Source: Clostridium celatum DSM 1785
Lineage (GTDB): Bacteria > Bacillota > Clostridia > Clostridiales > Clostridiaceae
Assembly (NCBI RefSeq): GCF_000320405.1
Contig: NZ_KB291649.1
Coordinates: forward strand, 1 to 50,259
Reading direction: 5' to 3'
Length of the DNA: 50,259 nt
The position numbers and the translations under genes were made by a program. The notes beneath the pieces are model-generated. The model had not been told where the DNA came from, searched no databases, and was given only the letters and a program-made list of their open reading frames with translations. The first letter of the stretch is position 1, and each line of letters starts with the position of its first letter. Positions 1 through 7,856 of the stretch are shown piece by piece.

Positions 1-25
1 TGTTGCCCATGCTGGGCACACACAA

Positions 26-58
26 AAAAAGATGACCCTTTTATAAGAATCATCTTTT
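26..58 (-). terminator. Terminator of the TDT transporter gene
   Basis: A 9-bp perfect stem (AAAAGATGA at 27-35 with TCATCTTTT at 50-58) is followed on the minus strand by a run of T. It lies 13 bases past the stop codon of the transporter gene. Confidence 0.85.
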
Positions 59-70
59 AATAATATATAA

Positions 71-1021
71 TTATTTTGTTTTGTAACTATTAACTAACAT
101 CATAAAGAATTTAAATAATACAAAACCTATTATAGCTGTTGTTATATACATTTGAATTCCTGCAATTTGATTAACTGCATTTCCAAAGCTTTCATATCCT
201 TGCTTTATTAAGTATGCAGACATCTTAGATGATGCTACAATACCTATAGCCATAGGGAATGTAAGTCCAGCAAATCCTGGATGGAAATCAAATGAGAAGA
301 ACTTTGGTAATTTAACTAATATAAATAATAATGCGCAAATTACTGCAAAGTATAAATAATACACCATAAATTTATTAGGTGTTTCAATAAAATTAAAGTA
401 ACTTACTAAGCAAAGACTTGATGGAGCAAGTACTATAGCTTGAGTATGGAATAATGGAGTATTTAATTCATGCTTACATAATCTATAAATCATAAATGGT
501 ATTATTATAGTGAATACTGCAATACCATAGTAAACAACTATTTTACCAATTAAAGGCTCATTCATAACTCCACCAACAACTGTTGAAACCATTATACCAT
601 TGTATGTAACAAACCAACTTGGAACGAAAGTTTGAATATTTACACCTTTAACAACATTTCTATATGTAAATACTAAAATATGAATTGCATGTAATATTAA
701 ACCTACAAACCATAATGTTTTCCCAAAAACAGGACTAGCATTGTAGAAATAACTACCTAAAATCATAGTTATCATAGTAAATCCAGCATAAAGTGAAGCT
801 GGTACTGTGTTTGAGTATTCCTTAGCACAAGTCTTTGGATATACAACTATCTTTGTAAGATAAGCAAGTAAAACTACAACTGCTACCCATGAAGTTATAT
901 GTCTTACCCATGTATACCCCATATTAGAGTAAACAGTTGATAATGTTAATGCCCCAACCATAGTTGGTAAAACTGGAACAGGCATGTTTTCGATCTTTTG
1001 TATTAATGATCTGTTATTCAT
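71..1021 (-). CDS. TDT-family transporter (TehA/SLAC1/Mae1 fold)
   Basis: This 316-residue integral membrane protein has about ten hydrophobic segments and begins with the short polar N terminus followed by PVPVLPTMVGALTL, as in the tellurite-resistance/dicarboxylate transporter (TDT) family. Members of that family carry tellurite, C4-dicarboxylates or sulfite (fungal Ssu1), or act as anion channels. Its length is normal for the family. It is a single-gene unit with its own terminator (26-58) and an AGGAGG ribosome binding site just upstream. Its promoter region carries a TGTGA-N6-TCACA palindrome identical in layout to the one before asrABC. From this I infer a role in sulfite (or nitrite/formate-type anion) movement rather than tellurite resistance. 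The family call is secure; the substrate is an inference. Confidence 0.85.
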   Translation of the reverse strand: MNNRSLIQKIENMPVPVLPTMVGALTLSTVYSNMGYTWVRHITSWVAVVVLLAYLTKIVVYPKTCAKEYSNTVPASLYAGFTMITMILGSYFYNASPVFGKTLWFVGLILHAIHILVFTYRNVVKGVNIQTFVPSWFVTYNGIMVSTVVGGVMNEPLIGKIVVYYGIAVFTIIIPFMIYRLCKHELNTPLFHTQAIVLAPSSLCLVSYFNFIETPNKFMVYYLYFAVICALLFILVKLPKFFSFDFHPGFAGLTFPMAIGIVASSKMSAYLIKQGYESFGNAVNQIAGIQMYITTAIIGFVLFKFFMMLVNSYKTK

Positions 1022-1152
1022 AATTCCTCCTAAAATATTAAAAATAAAATAATTTCTTTATTATATTTTGCTCATTTATTAACATTTAATCATTTGTTAA
1101 TTTTTTCACTTTAAACTTCACAAAATTCATAAAACATCCGAGCACAATTTAG

Positions 1153-1158
1153 ATTATA
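1153..1158 (-). promoter_or_regulatory. -10 hexamer of the TDT transporter promoter
   Basis: A perfect TATAAT is read on the minus strand from 1158 to 1153. There is no good -35 hexamer, as expected for an activator-dependent promoter. A Crp-type palindrome lies where the -35 would be. Confidence 0.6.
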
Positions 1159-1179
1159 ATTTTTTTTGTAGACAAAGTA

Positions 1180-1195
1180 TGTGATTTATATCACA
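1180..1195. promoter_or_regulatory. CRP/FNR-family operator upstream of the TDT transporter
   Basis: The sequence TGTGATTTATATCACA is a perfect TGTGA-N6-TCACA dyad, the E. coli CRP consensus core. Its centre (1187.5) lies 29 bases from the first base of the -10 hexamer, which puts it at about -41.5, the class II activator position. The same palindrome with the same spacing occurs before asrABC. Confidence 0.7.
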
Positions 1196-1321
1196 ATATT
1201 GTTAATTTTTTAATTATTTTATTTGATTTTTCAAATTACTTTATTTAAGATATTTGCCTCATCTTCTTTAGCTTGCTTATTTTTTAAATAAATATTATAA
1301 AAAAATAATTTACAACAAAAA

Positions 1322-1363
1322 AAAAATCATATGCGAAATAATACTAATACACATATGATTTTT
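1322..1363 (-). terminator. Terminator of the molybdenum cofactor operon
   Basis: A 12-bp stem (AAAAATCATATG at 1322-1333 with CATATGATTTTT at 1352-1363) is followed by about ten T on the minus strand. It lies just past the MOSC gene, the last gene of the operon. Confidence 0.85.
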
Positions 1364-1419
1364 AAAATTTCAAAATTACTTTCTATGATTTTTCATAATA
1401 AAAATATAGTATCAGAAAA

Positions 1420-1878
1420 TTATAAGCTTAATATCTTCTTTCCAGTATCAACTAAAGTTACTTCATCGTTAAGCTTAACCTTTCCACCTTTTAATACTCT
1501 AGTGAAAATTCCATTCTTAGGCATTATACATTCACCAACTTGATAGTATATTGCACATTTATCATGACATTCTTTACCTATTTGAGTTACTTCTAATAAA
1601 ACATTTTCTCCAATAGTTAATCTTTGCCCAACAGGAAGCTTATTTAACTCAAAACCTTCTATTACTAGATTTTCTCCAAAAGCTCCAAAATCAACATTTC
1701 CACCTTTATTTCTGAAATCCTCAATCTTTTCTAATGCTAAAAGACTTACTTGTCTATGCCATTTTCCAGCATGAGCATCTCCTTCTATTCCAAACTCTTC
1801 TATAAGATTTGCTTCCGGAACCTCATTCTTTAATGTTCCTTTATGTTTACTCGTACATATAGCTATAACTTTTCCCAT
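1420..1878 (-). CDS. MOSC domain protein
   Basis: This 152-residue protein is a single MOSC (Moco sulfurase C-terminal) domain. It shows the GDAHAG motif at residues 33-38, FGENL at 67-71 and the conserved Cys at 104 or 108 in the GKECHDKC stretch, with Cys117 nearby. MOSC domains bind the molybdenum cofactor or carry persulfide sulfur. Short stand-alone bacterial forms often sit at the end of Moco operons, as here, five bases after moaA. A role in Moco sulfuration, maturation or trafficking is likely but not proven for this short type. It is the last gene before the operon terminator. Confidence 0.85.
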   Translation of the reverse strand: MGKVIAICTSKHKGTLKNEVPEANLIEEFGIEGDAHAGKWHRQVSLLALEKIEDFRNKGGNVDFGAFGENLVIEGFELNKLPVGQRLTIGENVLLEVTQIGKECHDKCAIYYQVGECIMPKNGIFTRVLKGGKVKLNDEVTLVDTGKKILSL

Positions 1879-1883
1879 TTTTC

Positions 1884-2855
1884 CTATCCTCCAATTTGAT
1901 TCATAAATTTTAATTCTTTATGCTCACTATCTTCTAAAAATAAATGTTTTTCTGGTTTATCATATATATTGTTATAAATTACTTCTTTAAGTTTCTCATC
2001 ATTTACGCCTTCTCTAAGTATAGACTTTAAATCTACTCCATAATCAAAATGTAGACATTGCTTTAAAAACCCTTCTGGAGTTAATCTTATTCTGTTACAA
2101 TCTTCACAAAAGCAATTACTCATTGCACTTATAAATCCAACTTTACCCTTAGCTCCATTAAGTCTTATATAAGTTGCCGGACCTCCAGATTGATTTCTTA
2201 CTACTTCTTCAAAATCAGAAGCTTTTCTTCTTATAATATTTAACACCTCTTCATTAGCTACGCCCTTATAATTTATTGCAATTCCTATAGGCATAAGTTC
2301 TATAAATCTTACATCTATCTCTTTTTCTTTTGTAAGATTTACAAAATCCATAATTTCATCTTTATTTATATCATTAACTATAACTGTGTTTAATTTTACC
2401 TTTATTCCTAAAGAAATAGCTTTATCTATAGCAGCTAACACATTATCTACATGCCCTAATCTAGTTAATTTATTAAATCGATCTTCTTTTAATGAATCCA
2501 AACTAATATTAACACCTTTAAGACCATTTTTAACTAATTCATCCAATCTATCTGCAAGTAAAATCCCATTAGTAGTTAAATAAATTTCTTCAATGCCCTC
2601 AATACTATTTATTTTTCCTATAAGGTCAACTACTCCAGGTCTCACAAGAGGTTCTCCTCCTGTTATTCTTACCTTTTTTATACCTAGTTTTGCACTTTCC
2701 TTTACAACTCTATATATTTCATCATCAGTTAACTTCTCATCTTTCTTCAAGAATTTATTGTCCTTTTCATCCATACAATAAACACATCTTAAATTGCAAT
2801 TATCCGTTACTGATACTCTTAAATAATCTATCTCTCTTCCGAATCTATCTTTCAT
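1884..2855 (-). CDS. moaA: GTP 3',8-cyclase MoaA
   Basis: This radical SAM enzyme performs the first step of molybdenum cofactor synthesis, turning GTP into 3',8-cyclo-GTP, which MoaC converts to cyclic pyranopterin monophosphate. The radical SAM CxxxCxxC motif is Cys20, Cys24 and Cys27 (DNCNLRCVYC). The SAM-binding GGEP motif is near residue 67. The second [4Fe-4S] cluster uses Cys250, Cys253 and Cys267. The protein ends in the Gly-Gly tail needed for MoaA activity. Its length of 323 residues is normal. It follows moaC after about 130 bases and precedes the MOSC gene by five. Confidence 0.97.
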   Translation of the reverse strand: MKDRFGREIDYLRVSVTDNCNLRCVYCMDEKDNKFLKKDEKLTDDEIYRVVKESAKLGIKKVRITGGEPLVRPGVVDLIGKINSIEGIEEIYLTTNGILLADRLDELVKNGLKGVNISLDSLKEDRFNKLTRLGHVDNVLAAIDKAISLGIKVKLNTVIVNDINKDEIMDFVNLTKEKEIDVRFIELMPIGIAINYKGVANEEVLNIIRRKASDFEEVVRNQSGGPATYIRLNGAKGKVGFISAMSNCFCEDCNRIRLTPEGFLKQCLHFDYGVDLKSILREGVNDEKLKEVIYNNIYDKPEKHLFLEDSEHKELKFMNQIGG

Positions 2856-2989
2856 ATTTTAATTATCGAGTAAAGTTTTAATATAGATACTTTATTGCGT
2901 ATTTAGATATTTATTAAAATATATTATAACTAATTATTTAAAATTTCATTATTTCTTGGTGAATATCTAATACCAACATTTAGCCTTTA

Positions 2990-3466
2990 TTAAAAGTTAA
3001 ACTCTCCACTCTTTCCTCCTGTTTTTTTAAGCAAATGAGTTCCTTCTATAATCATTCTCTTATCTACAGCTTTACACATATCATAAATAGTTAATGCAGC
3101 AACTGTTGCAGCTGTTAATGCTTCCATTTCTACACCTGTCTTATCAACTATTTTTACTGTAGCAGTTATTCCTATATAACTTTCATCTTTATTTATATCA
3201 AAATCAACATTACAGCTTGTTATCATTAACGGATGACACATTGGAATTAAGTTTGAAGTTTGTTTACTAGCCATTATCCCTGCTACTCTAGCAACACCTA
3301 AAACATCTCCTTTTCCAATCTTTCCAGCTTCAATAAGCTCTAATGTCTCTGCACTTACTTTTATTTTAGATACTGCAACTGCAACTCTAGCAGTTTCCTT
3401 TTTCTCAGAAACATCTACCATTCTAGCATTTCCGCTATTATCAAAGTGTGTTAATTTATTATCCAT
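2990..3466 (-). CDS. moaC: Cyclic pyranopterin monophosphate synthase MoaC
   Basis: MoaC works with MoaA to make cyclic pyranopterin monophosphate. The 158-residue protein begins [20 protein letters not shown] and carries the family motifs [22 protein letters not shown] and MCKAVDKRM with the catalytic Asp and Lys, plus the C-terminal KTGGKSGEF. An in-frame ATG 15 codons upstream exists, but a strong GGGGG ribosome binding site at about 3473-3479 sits seven bases before the start chosen here. The upstream start would overlap the preceding gene. It lies 11 bases after the moeA-like gene, in the same operon. Confidence 0.95.
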   Translation of the reverse strand: MDNKLTHFDNSGNARMVDVSEKKETARVAVAVSKIKVSAETLELIEAGKIGKGDVLGVARVAGIMASKQTSNLIPMCHPLMITSCNVDFDINKDESYIGITATVKIVDKTGVEMEALTAATVAALTIYDMCKAVDKRMIIEGTHLLKKTGGKSGEFNF

Positions 3467-3477
3467 ATTGTTACCCC

Positions 3478-4500
3478 CTATTTTCCAAATGAACAATGTG
3501 GGAATGTACAAACTTTACAATCTAAACACAATCCCCCATGACCGTATTCCACTATATCATCTATTGTTAGTCTTTCATCACTTAATACTCTTGGAAGTAC
3601 TAAATCTAAAACTGTTCTCTTTGAATACATAGCACAACTTGGTACTCCTAGTATTGGAGTATTGCCATGATATGCAAGTAAAAACATAGCTCCTGGTAAT
3701 ACTGGTGATCCATAGGTTACAAGTTCTCCTCCACATTCTTTAATTGCAGTTGGAGTTACATCATCAGGATCTACAGACATTCCTCCTGTACATATAACCA
3801 TATCCACACCTTCGGCTAAACCTTTTTGAATTTCTTCAATTATTCTTTCTTTTTCATCTGGTAAGATTACTTGCCTTATAACTTCACTTCCATAATAACC
3901 TAACTTTTGCTTAATTACAGGTAAAAAAGCATCTTTAATTCTTCCTTTATATACTTCATTTCCCGTAGTTATTAAAAGACATTTTTTAGGTTTAATTTCT
4001 GCTACAGTTATTATTTTTTCTTTAATTAAATTTTCAGCTGTTATAATTCTTTCTTCATCTATTATTAACGGAATAACTCTTGTTGCTCCTATTTTTTCAC
4101 CTTTTTTTATTGGAGTATTATTATGTAGTGTAGACACTATAATTTCTCCAACTGAATTTAATTTAAATAAATTATCCTTATCTATTTTTAAAACTCCATC
4201 TCTTGCAGCAAAAAAGTCAACTTTACCCTCTTTTATTTCATCAGATAAACTCACACCTTCACCAACTACTAAATCTGCTATTCTTGTAGCTGCATCATTT
4301 TCATGTAACTGACCTTCTACTGGCTCCCAAACATAAACATGTTCTTTTCCTATAGATAATAATTTTTCTATATCTTCTTCTTTTATAATATGACCCTTTT
4401 TAAATAATCTTCCTTTAAATTCTCCTGGTATTATTTGTGTTACATCATGAGAAAGTATACTTCCTACAGCATCTTCAACCTTTATCATTTTCATTTTCAA
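3478..4500 (-). CDS. MoeA-like molybdopterin-binding protein with C-terminal cysteine tail
   Basis: This 340-residue protein belongs to the MoaB/Mog-fold molybdopterin-binding group. The domain from about residue 170 to 305 has [41 protein letters not shown] and LGVPSCAMY motifs. The N-terminal 165 residues resemble the MoeA-type lead-in ([24 protein letters not shown]). It differs from the true MoeA encoded upstream by being shorter and by ending in a cysteine motif, [13 protein letters not shown], within the last 20 residues. That tail could bind a metal or an Fe-S cluster. The gene lies between mogA and moaC, nine and eleven bases from them. A molybdopterin-binding role is secure; the specific step is not. 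Confidence 0.85.
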   Translation of the reverse strand: MKMKMIKVEDAVGSILSHDVTQIIPGEFKGRLFKKGHIIKEEDIEKLLSIGKEHVYVWEPVEGQLHENDAATRIADLVVGEGVSLSDEIKEGKVDFFAARDGVLKIDKDNLFKLNSVGEIIVSTLHNNTPIKKGEKIGATRVIPLIIDEERIITAENLIKEKIITVAEIKPKKCLLITTGNEVYKGRIKDAFLPVIKQKLGYYGSEVIRQVILPDEKERIIEEIQKGLAEGVDMVICTGGMSVDPDDVTPTAIKECGGELVTYGSPVLPGAMFLLAYHGNTPILGVPSCAMYSKRTVLDLVLPRVLSDERLTIDDIVEYGHGGLCLDCKVCTFPHCSFGK

Positions 4501-4509
4501 GCCCCTCCT

Positions 4510-5001
4510 TTATTTTCTAGCACATTCCTTTGCAGTACCTAATAATATATCTATTCCATGCTTTATATCATTCAAGGCAAAATCTAAAGCTTCCTTACAC
4601 GCCTTAGGACTTCCTGGTAAATTAACTATTAATGTATCTTTTCTTATTCCACTTACTGCTCTTGAGAGCATAGCTCTTTTAGTAATTTGAAGGCTATACC
4701 ATCTTATAGCTTCACATATGCCTGGAGCTTCTCTCTCAATTACTTGCTTAGTAGCTTCTGGTGTTATATCTCTTTTTGAAAAACCAGTTCCACCTGTACT
4801 TAATACTAAATTAACCTTTAGTTCATCACACATATATTTAAATTCGTTAGCTAACATTTCTTTTTCATCAGGTAATATGACTTGTTTAACCACTTTAAAT
4901 CCAGCAGCCTCTACTATTTCTCTAACTACCTCGCCACTTTTATCTTCTCTTTCACCAGCATATCCTTTATCACTACTTGTAATTATTCCAACTGTATACA
5001 T
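4510..5001 (-). CDS. mogA: Molybdopterin adenylyltransferase, MogA/MoaB type
   Basis: This 163-residue single-domain protein adenylylates molybdopterin before metal insertion by MoeA. It shows ITSSDKGYAGEREDKSG at the N terminus, STGGTGFSKRDITPEAT near residues 86-102 and NLPGSPKACKEAL near 128-140, all diagnostic of the MogA/MoaB family. Its length is typical. The start codon shares one base with the mobA stop codon (TAATG), so the two are probably translationally coupled. Whether it matches MogA or MoaB more closely cannot be settled by eye. Confidence 0.9.
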   Translation of the reverse strand: MYTVGIITSSDKGYAGEREDKSGEVVREIVEAAGFKVVKQVILPDEKEMLANEFKYMCDELKVNLVLSTGGTGFSKRDITPEATKQVIEREAPGICEAIRWYSLQITKRAMLSRAVSGIRKDTLIVNLPGSPKACKEALDFALNDIKHGIDILLGTAKECARK

Positions 5002-5576
5002 TAACGCTCCTCCAATTCACTATATTCTTTTTCTGTATTTATATTCAAAAAATCATCTTCTATAAACTTTGCTTCTTCATTACCTTCAATAATCTTATAA
5101 TTTAAAGATTTAATTAATAATTGAAGCTTATTGTTATTTTCTTTTATAGCTTCTTCTAAATTTCTAATTATTTTTTTAGAATATATTGAGCATAAAGGTT
5201 GTAACCTTTCACTTACTCTAGGTATTAGCACCTCATAGTCGCCACTATAATCTCCTAAAATATTTAAAGTTTTTTCAGTAATAAGTGGCATATCACAAGC
5301 TATACACAAAACTTCATCTGTAGTTGAATTTACTAGTGCTGAATGTATTCCACTTAAAGGTCCATTTCCCTTATATATATCTTCAACTACTCTTAGGTTA
5401 AATCCTTTATATTCTTCTTTATTATTTGAAATTATAATTATTTCTTTATAATTTTTTCCTGCCTCAATTATATGTTCTATAAATTTCTTTTCTTTATAAT
5501 TTAATAATGCCTTATTGTTATAATTCATTCTACTGCTTTTTCCACCAGCTAAAATAGCTAAAGTTTTATTTATCAT
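5001..5576 (-). CDS. mobA: Molybdenum cofactor guanylyltransferase MobA
   Basis: MobA attaches GMP to molybdopterin to make the bis-MGD cofactor used by DMSO-reductase-family enzymes such as the nitrate reductase encoded upstream. The N terminus has the nucleotide-binding LAGGKSSRM loop followed by a Lys (KALL), and later ACDMPL with the Mg-binding Asp and PLSGIHSAL. At 191 residues the length is normal. The gene starts nine bases after moeA and overlaps mogA by one base. Confidence 0.93.
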   Translation of the reverse strand: MINKTLAILAGGKSSRMNYNNKALLNYKEKKFIEHIIEAGKNYKEIIIISNNKEEYKGFNLRVVEDIYKGNGPLSGIHSALVNSTTDEVLCIACDMPLITEKTLNILGDYSGDYEVLIPRVSERLQPLCSIYSKKIIRNLEEAIKENNNKLQLLIKSLNYKIIEGNEEAKFIEDDFLNINTEKEYSELEER

Positions 5577-5585
5577 AATATTCTC

Positions 5586-6791
5586 CTAAAACTTAATTAT
5601 ATCTACTAGTTCTCCCTTTTTAAGCCCTTCATTTCCAGCTTCAACTTCAATCATACAATTAGAGTTTAAGTTAGAACTTAGTATACCATTTCCACTTTTA
5701 ACTTGAGTTAAATATACATTTTGCACTCCATCTTCAATTACAGCTTTCCCTCTAATAAATCTTCTTTGAGGACTCTTTTTTCTAACTTCATCACATAAAA
5801 CAGCTTTTTCTCTTTTTATTTCTAAAGTTTCTCTTCCTAATAATTTTTCTAATGTAGTTTTTACAAAAAGTTCAAATCCTGTTAATGCAGCAGTTGGATT
5901 TCCTGATAAACTAATTACTACCGCATTATTAACTATGCTACACAACACTGCAGATCCAGGTTTCATCTTAACTTTCCAGAAAAGTCTCTTACCATCAATA
6001 TTATTAATTGCTTCATTTAATAAATCTTTTTCACCAACCGAAACTCCACCAGTTGTAATAATTAAATCCATATCTGTTGATATTTTTTTTATTTCCGCTC
6101 CGATATCTCCTTGAGAATCTTTTATATGATTTATATACTTAACGTCATGTCCAAGTTCCATTACTCTTGAAATAATAGTATATTTATTACTATTAAATAT
6201 CTTACCTTCTATAAGCTTATTTTCTATATCTATAACTTCATCACCAGTACTTATTAGTGCAATTCTTGGCATTTTATAAACCTTAACTTTATCAATACCT
6301 GTACTTGCTATAATACCTATATCAGCAAAATCTAATCTTTTATTCTTTTTTACTAATAAAGTTCCTTTTTGTATATCTTCACCTTTAAAACATATATTTT
6401 CATTTTCTTTTAAGGTTTTAGTTAAAGTTATATATCCATCATTGTCTAAAATAACATCCTCTTGCTTAACTACGGCATTTGCACCTTTAGGTATAGGAGC
6501 GCCTGTCATTATTCTTATAGCTGTTTTTTCCACTACTTCACTAGTACAAATATCACCTGCAAATACTTTATCTATGACATTTATCTTTTCATTACTATTA
6601 CTATCATTAGCAATAACCGCATATCCATCCATAGCAGATTTATCAAATGGTGGATTATCTATTTTTGAATAAATATCCTCTGCTAAAACTCTTTTAACAG
6701 CCTCAATTAAAGTAACTTCCTCAGCTTCCAGGCCTTTTATATTTTCATTTAATATACTAATAGCCTCTTCTAATGATATGAAAGACTTCAT
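5586..6791 (-). CDS. moeA: Molybdopterin molybdenumtransferase MoeA
   Basis: MoeA inserts molybdate into adenylylated molybdopterin. The 401-residue length and motifs are typical: DNPPFDKSAMDGYAV near residues 42-56, RIMTGAPIPKGANAVVKQED near 92-112, ISTGDEV near 180, ITTGGVSVGEKD near 245 and SLSGNPTAAL near 293. It has the complete four-domain layout, unlike the shorter moeA-like protein downstream. It is the first gene of the Moco operon and follows a structured leader and terminator (6866-7095), suggesting control by the cofactor itself. Confidence 0.96.
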   Translation of the reverse strand: MKSFISLEEAISILNENIKGLEAEEVTLIEAVKRVLAEDIYSKIDNPPFDKSAMDGYAVIANDSNSNEKINVIDKVFAGDICTSEVVEKTAIRIMTGAPIPKGANAVVKQEDVILDNDGYITLTKTLKENENICFKGEDIQKGTLLVKKNKRLDFADIGIIASTGIDKVKVYKMPRIALISTGDEVIDIENKLIEGKIFNSNKYTIISRVMELGHDVKYINHIKDSQGDIGAEIKKISTDMDLIITTGGVSVGEKDLLNEAINNIDGKRLFWKVKMKPGSAVLCSIVNNAVVISLSGNPTAALTGFELFVKTTLEKLLGRETLEIKREKAVLCDEVRKKSPQRRFIRGKAVIEDGVQNVYLTQVKSGNGILSSNLNSNCMIEVEAGNEGLKKGELVDIIKF

Positions 6792-6865
6792 CTACTCACC
6801 CCTTCAATATAGTTTGTAATTTATAAATTAATCTCTACCTTAACACTACTAACTTCTAATTATAA

Positions 6866-6914
6866 AAATAGGCTTATTACTTCATATTTTAGGTATGAGT
6901 AATAAGCCTATTTT
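6866..6914 (-). terminator. Terminator between the riboswitch candidate and moeA (probable expression platform)
   Basis: A 17-bp stem (AAAATAGGCTTATTACT paired with its complement) with a loop of about 15 bases is followed on the minus strand by a T-rich stretch. It lies 75 bases before the moeA start and downstream of the structured leader, as expected for a transcription attenuator. Confidence 0.75.
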
Positions 6915-6984
6915 AAATATAAAGCCGTAAATTTATACGTTATAATTTATTTAGTAAATTATTAAATATATTTAAATCAACTTA

Positions 6985-7090
6985 TTTTCCTTCCCAAAAC
7001 GTGGAGATAATACCTTTTCAAGTATTACCCTTGAACTTATAAAAGTTCCGGTTAAGCTCCTTAAAATTTCTTTCTTAGGATACTTAACTC
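6985..7090 (-). ncRNA. Candidate molybdenum cofactor (Moco/Tuco) riboswitch
   Basis: Read on the minus strand, this leader folds as a set of helices. One long hairpin pairs GTTAAG (near 7087) with CTTAAC. A hairpin GAACTT/AAGTTC follows. A ten-pair hairpin (GGTAATACTT with AGGTATTATC) is closed by a GAAA tetraloop. GGAG can pair with CTCC around these. A conserved-looking CTCC...TGGGAAGGA segment comes last. CCTAAG, half of the 11-nucleotide tetraloop receptor, is also present. The Moco RNA motif is known to sit before Moco genes and to use a GNRA tetraloop contact. Location before moeA and a downstream terminator support the call; I cannot run a covariance model. Confidence 0.55.
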
Positions 7091-7117
7091 TAGAAAATAT
7101 TTTTTATTGATATTTTT

Positions 7118-7615
7118 TTAAAATTTAAAATTTTTTTCTTTTTCAATTAAATCTGCCATTGCTTTATAATCTTCTTTAAAAACTATTTTTACATCATCAA
7201 CATTTAGCTTTTTATCACTTGCAATTGCGATAAGTTTTTCCTTTGGAGTTATTATATTTTTACTTACTCCGTCCCTATAAACTTCAATTTTTCTTAAATC
7301 ACTTTTTTTATATCCTTCTACTAAAACAATATCTTTATCTAATACCATTTCTATAATATTATTCAGATTTGTTTCTTCTTCTAATTCTTTTATCATTGCT
7401 AATCTATTTTTAGATGATATTATAACAGTTTCTGATCCAGCTTCTCTATGCTTATATGTATCTTTTCCTTTTTTATCAATATCAAATCCATGAACATCAT
7501 GCTTTATAGTCGCTACACTATGCCCTCTTTTTTTTAATTCTTTTATTAATCCTTCAAGTAAAAATGTCTTTCCAACATTAGAACCTGAGCCTACTATATT
7601 CACTACCTTTGACAT
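7118..7615 (-). CDS. mobB: Molybdopterin-guanine dinucleotide synthesis adaptor MobB
   Basis: MobB is a P-loop GTPase that assists MobA in making bis-MGD. The Walker A motif GSGSNVGKT is near residues 9-17, followed by TIKHDVHGFDIDKKGKDTYKHREAG and a VEGYKK motif near residue 118. I choose the start at 7615 (165 residues) because a TAAGGG ribosome binding site lies nine bases before it. The in-frame ATG at 7624 is only one base from that site. It is on the same strand between the nitrate reductase genes and the Moco operon, separated from moeA by the riboswitch candidate. Confidence 0.9.
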   Translation of the reverse strand: MSKVVNIVGSGSNVGKTFLLEGLIKELKKRGHSVATIKHDVHGFDIDKKGKDTYKHREAGSETVIISSKNRLAMIKELEEETNLNNIIEMVLDKDIVLVEGYKKSDLRKIEVYRDGVSKNIITPKEKLIAIASDKKLNVDDVKIVFKEDYKAMADLIEKEKNFKF

Positions 7616-7687
7616 ATAATTCATCCCTTATTACAATTTATATAAAAATAATTACTAATATACTTTATTTATCTTAAATAATTATTT

Positions 7688-7759
7688 TAATTGAAAATTC
7701 AAAATTACTTACCATTTGATTATATAATATCTAAGATGTTAATTTTCAATTTTCAATTA
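7688..7759. repeat. Inverted repeat between the nitrate reductase operon and mobB
   Basis: Two 20-base arms (7688-7707 and 7740-7759) are inverted copies with one mismatch, separated by 32 bases. The sequence is very AT-rich and lacks a T run on the minus strand, so it is not a convincing terminator. It could be an mRNA-stabilising or processing hairpin. Confidence 0.6.
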
Positions 7760-7856
7760 AATATTAATTATATAAAAATAATCTTGAAGATTAAACATTA
7801 ACTTTGCCTAACCTTCATAGATTATTTTTATATTTTCACTTTAATTTTGATTAATT

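Larger units (their letters stand above)
1022..1419. other. Intergenic region: TDT promoter and moa-operon terminator
   Basis: These 398 bases contain no convincing gene. Near 1153-1195 lie the -10 hexamer and the CRP-type palindrome of the transporter gene. The transcript leader between about 1145 and 1021 is AT-rich. At 1322-1363 is the terminator of the molybdenum cofactor operon. The rest is featureless A/T-rich sequence. Confidence 0.7.
6792..7117 (-). other. Structured leader of the moeA operon
   Basis: The 326 bases between mobB and moeA contain no gene. They hold a candidate Moco riboswitch aptamer (about 6985-7090), an AT-rich linker, a strong terminator (6866-6914) and about 75 bases leading to the moeA ribosome binding site (GGGGTGAG). 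Confidence 0.7.

Noticed and set aside
1..20. TGCCCA-TGC-TGGGCA inverted repeat at the window edge
   Set aside because: Its left context is cut off, the loop is only three bases and there is no T run, so I cannot say whether it is a terminator, part of an RNA gene or chance.
71..1021. Calling the TDT gene a tellurite resistance gene
   Set aside because: The TDT family has many substrates; the shared operator with asrABC points to sulfite chemistry, and nothing here indicates tellurite.
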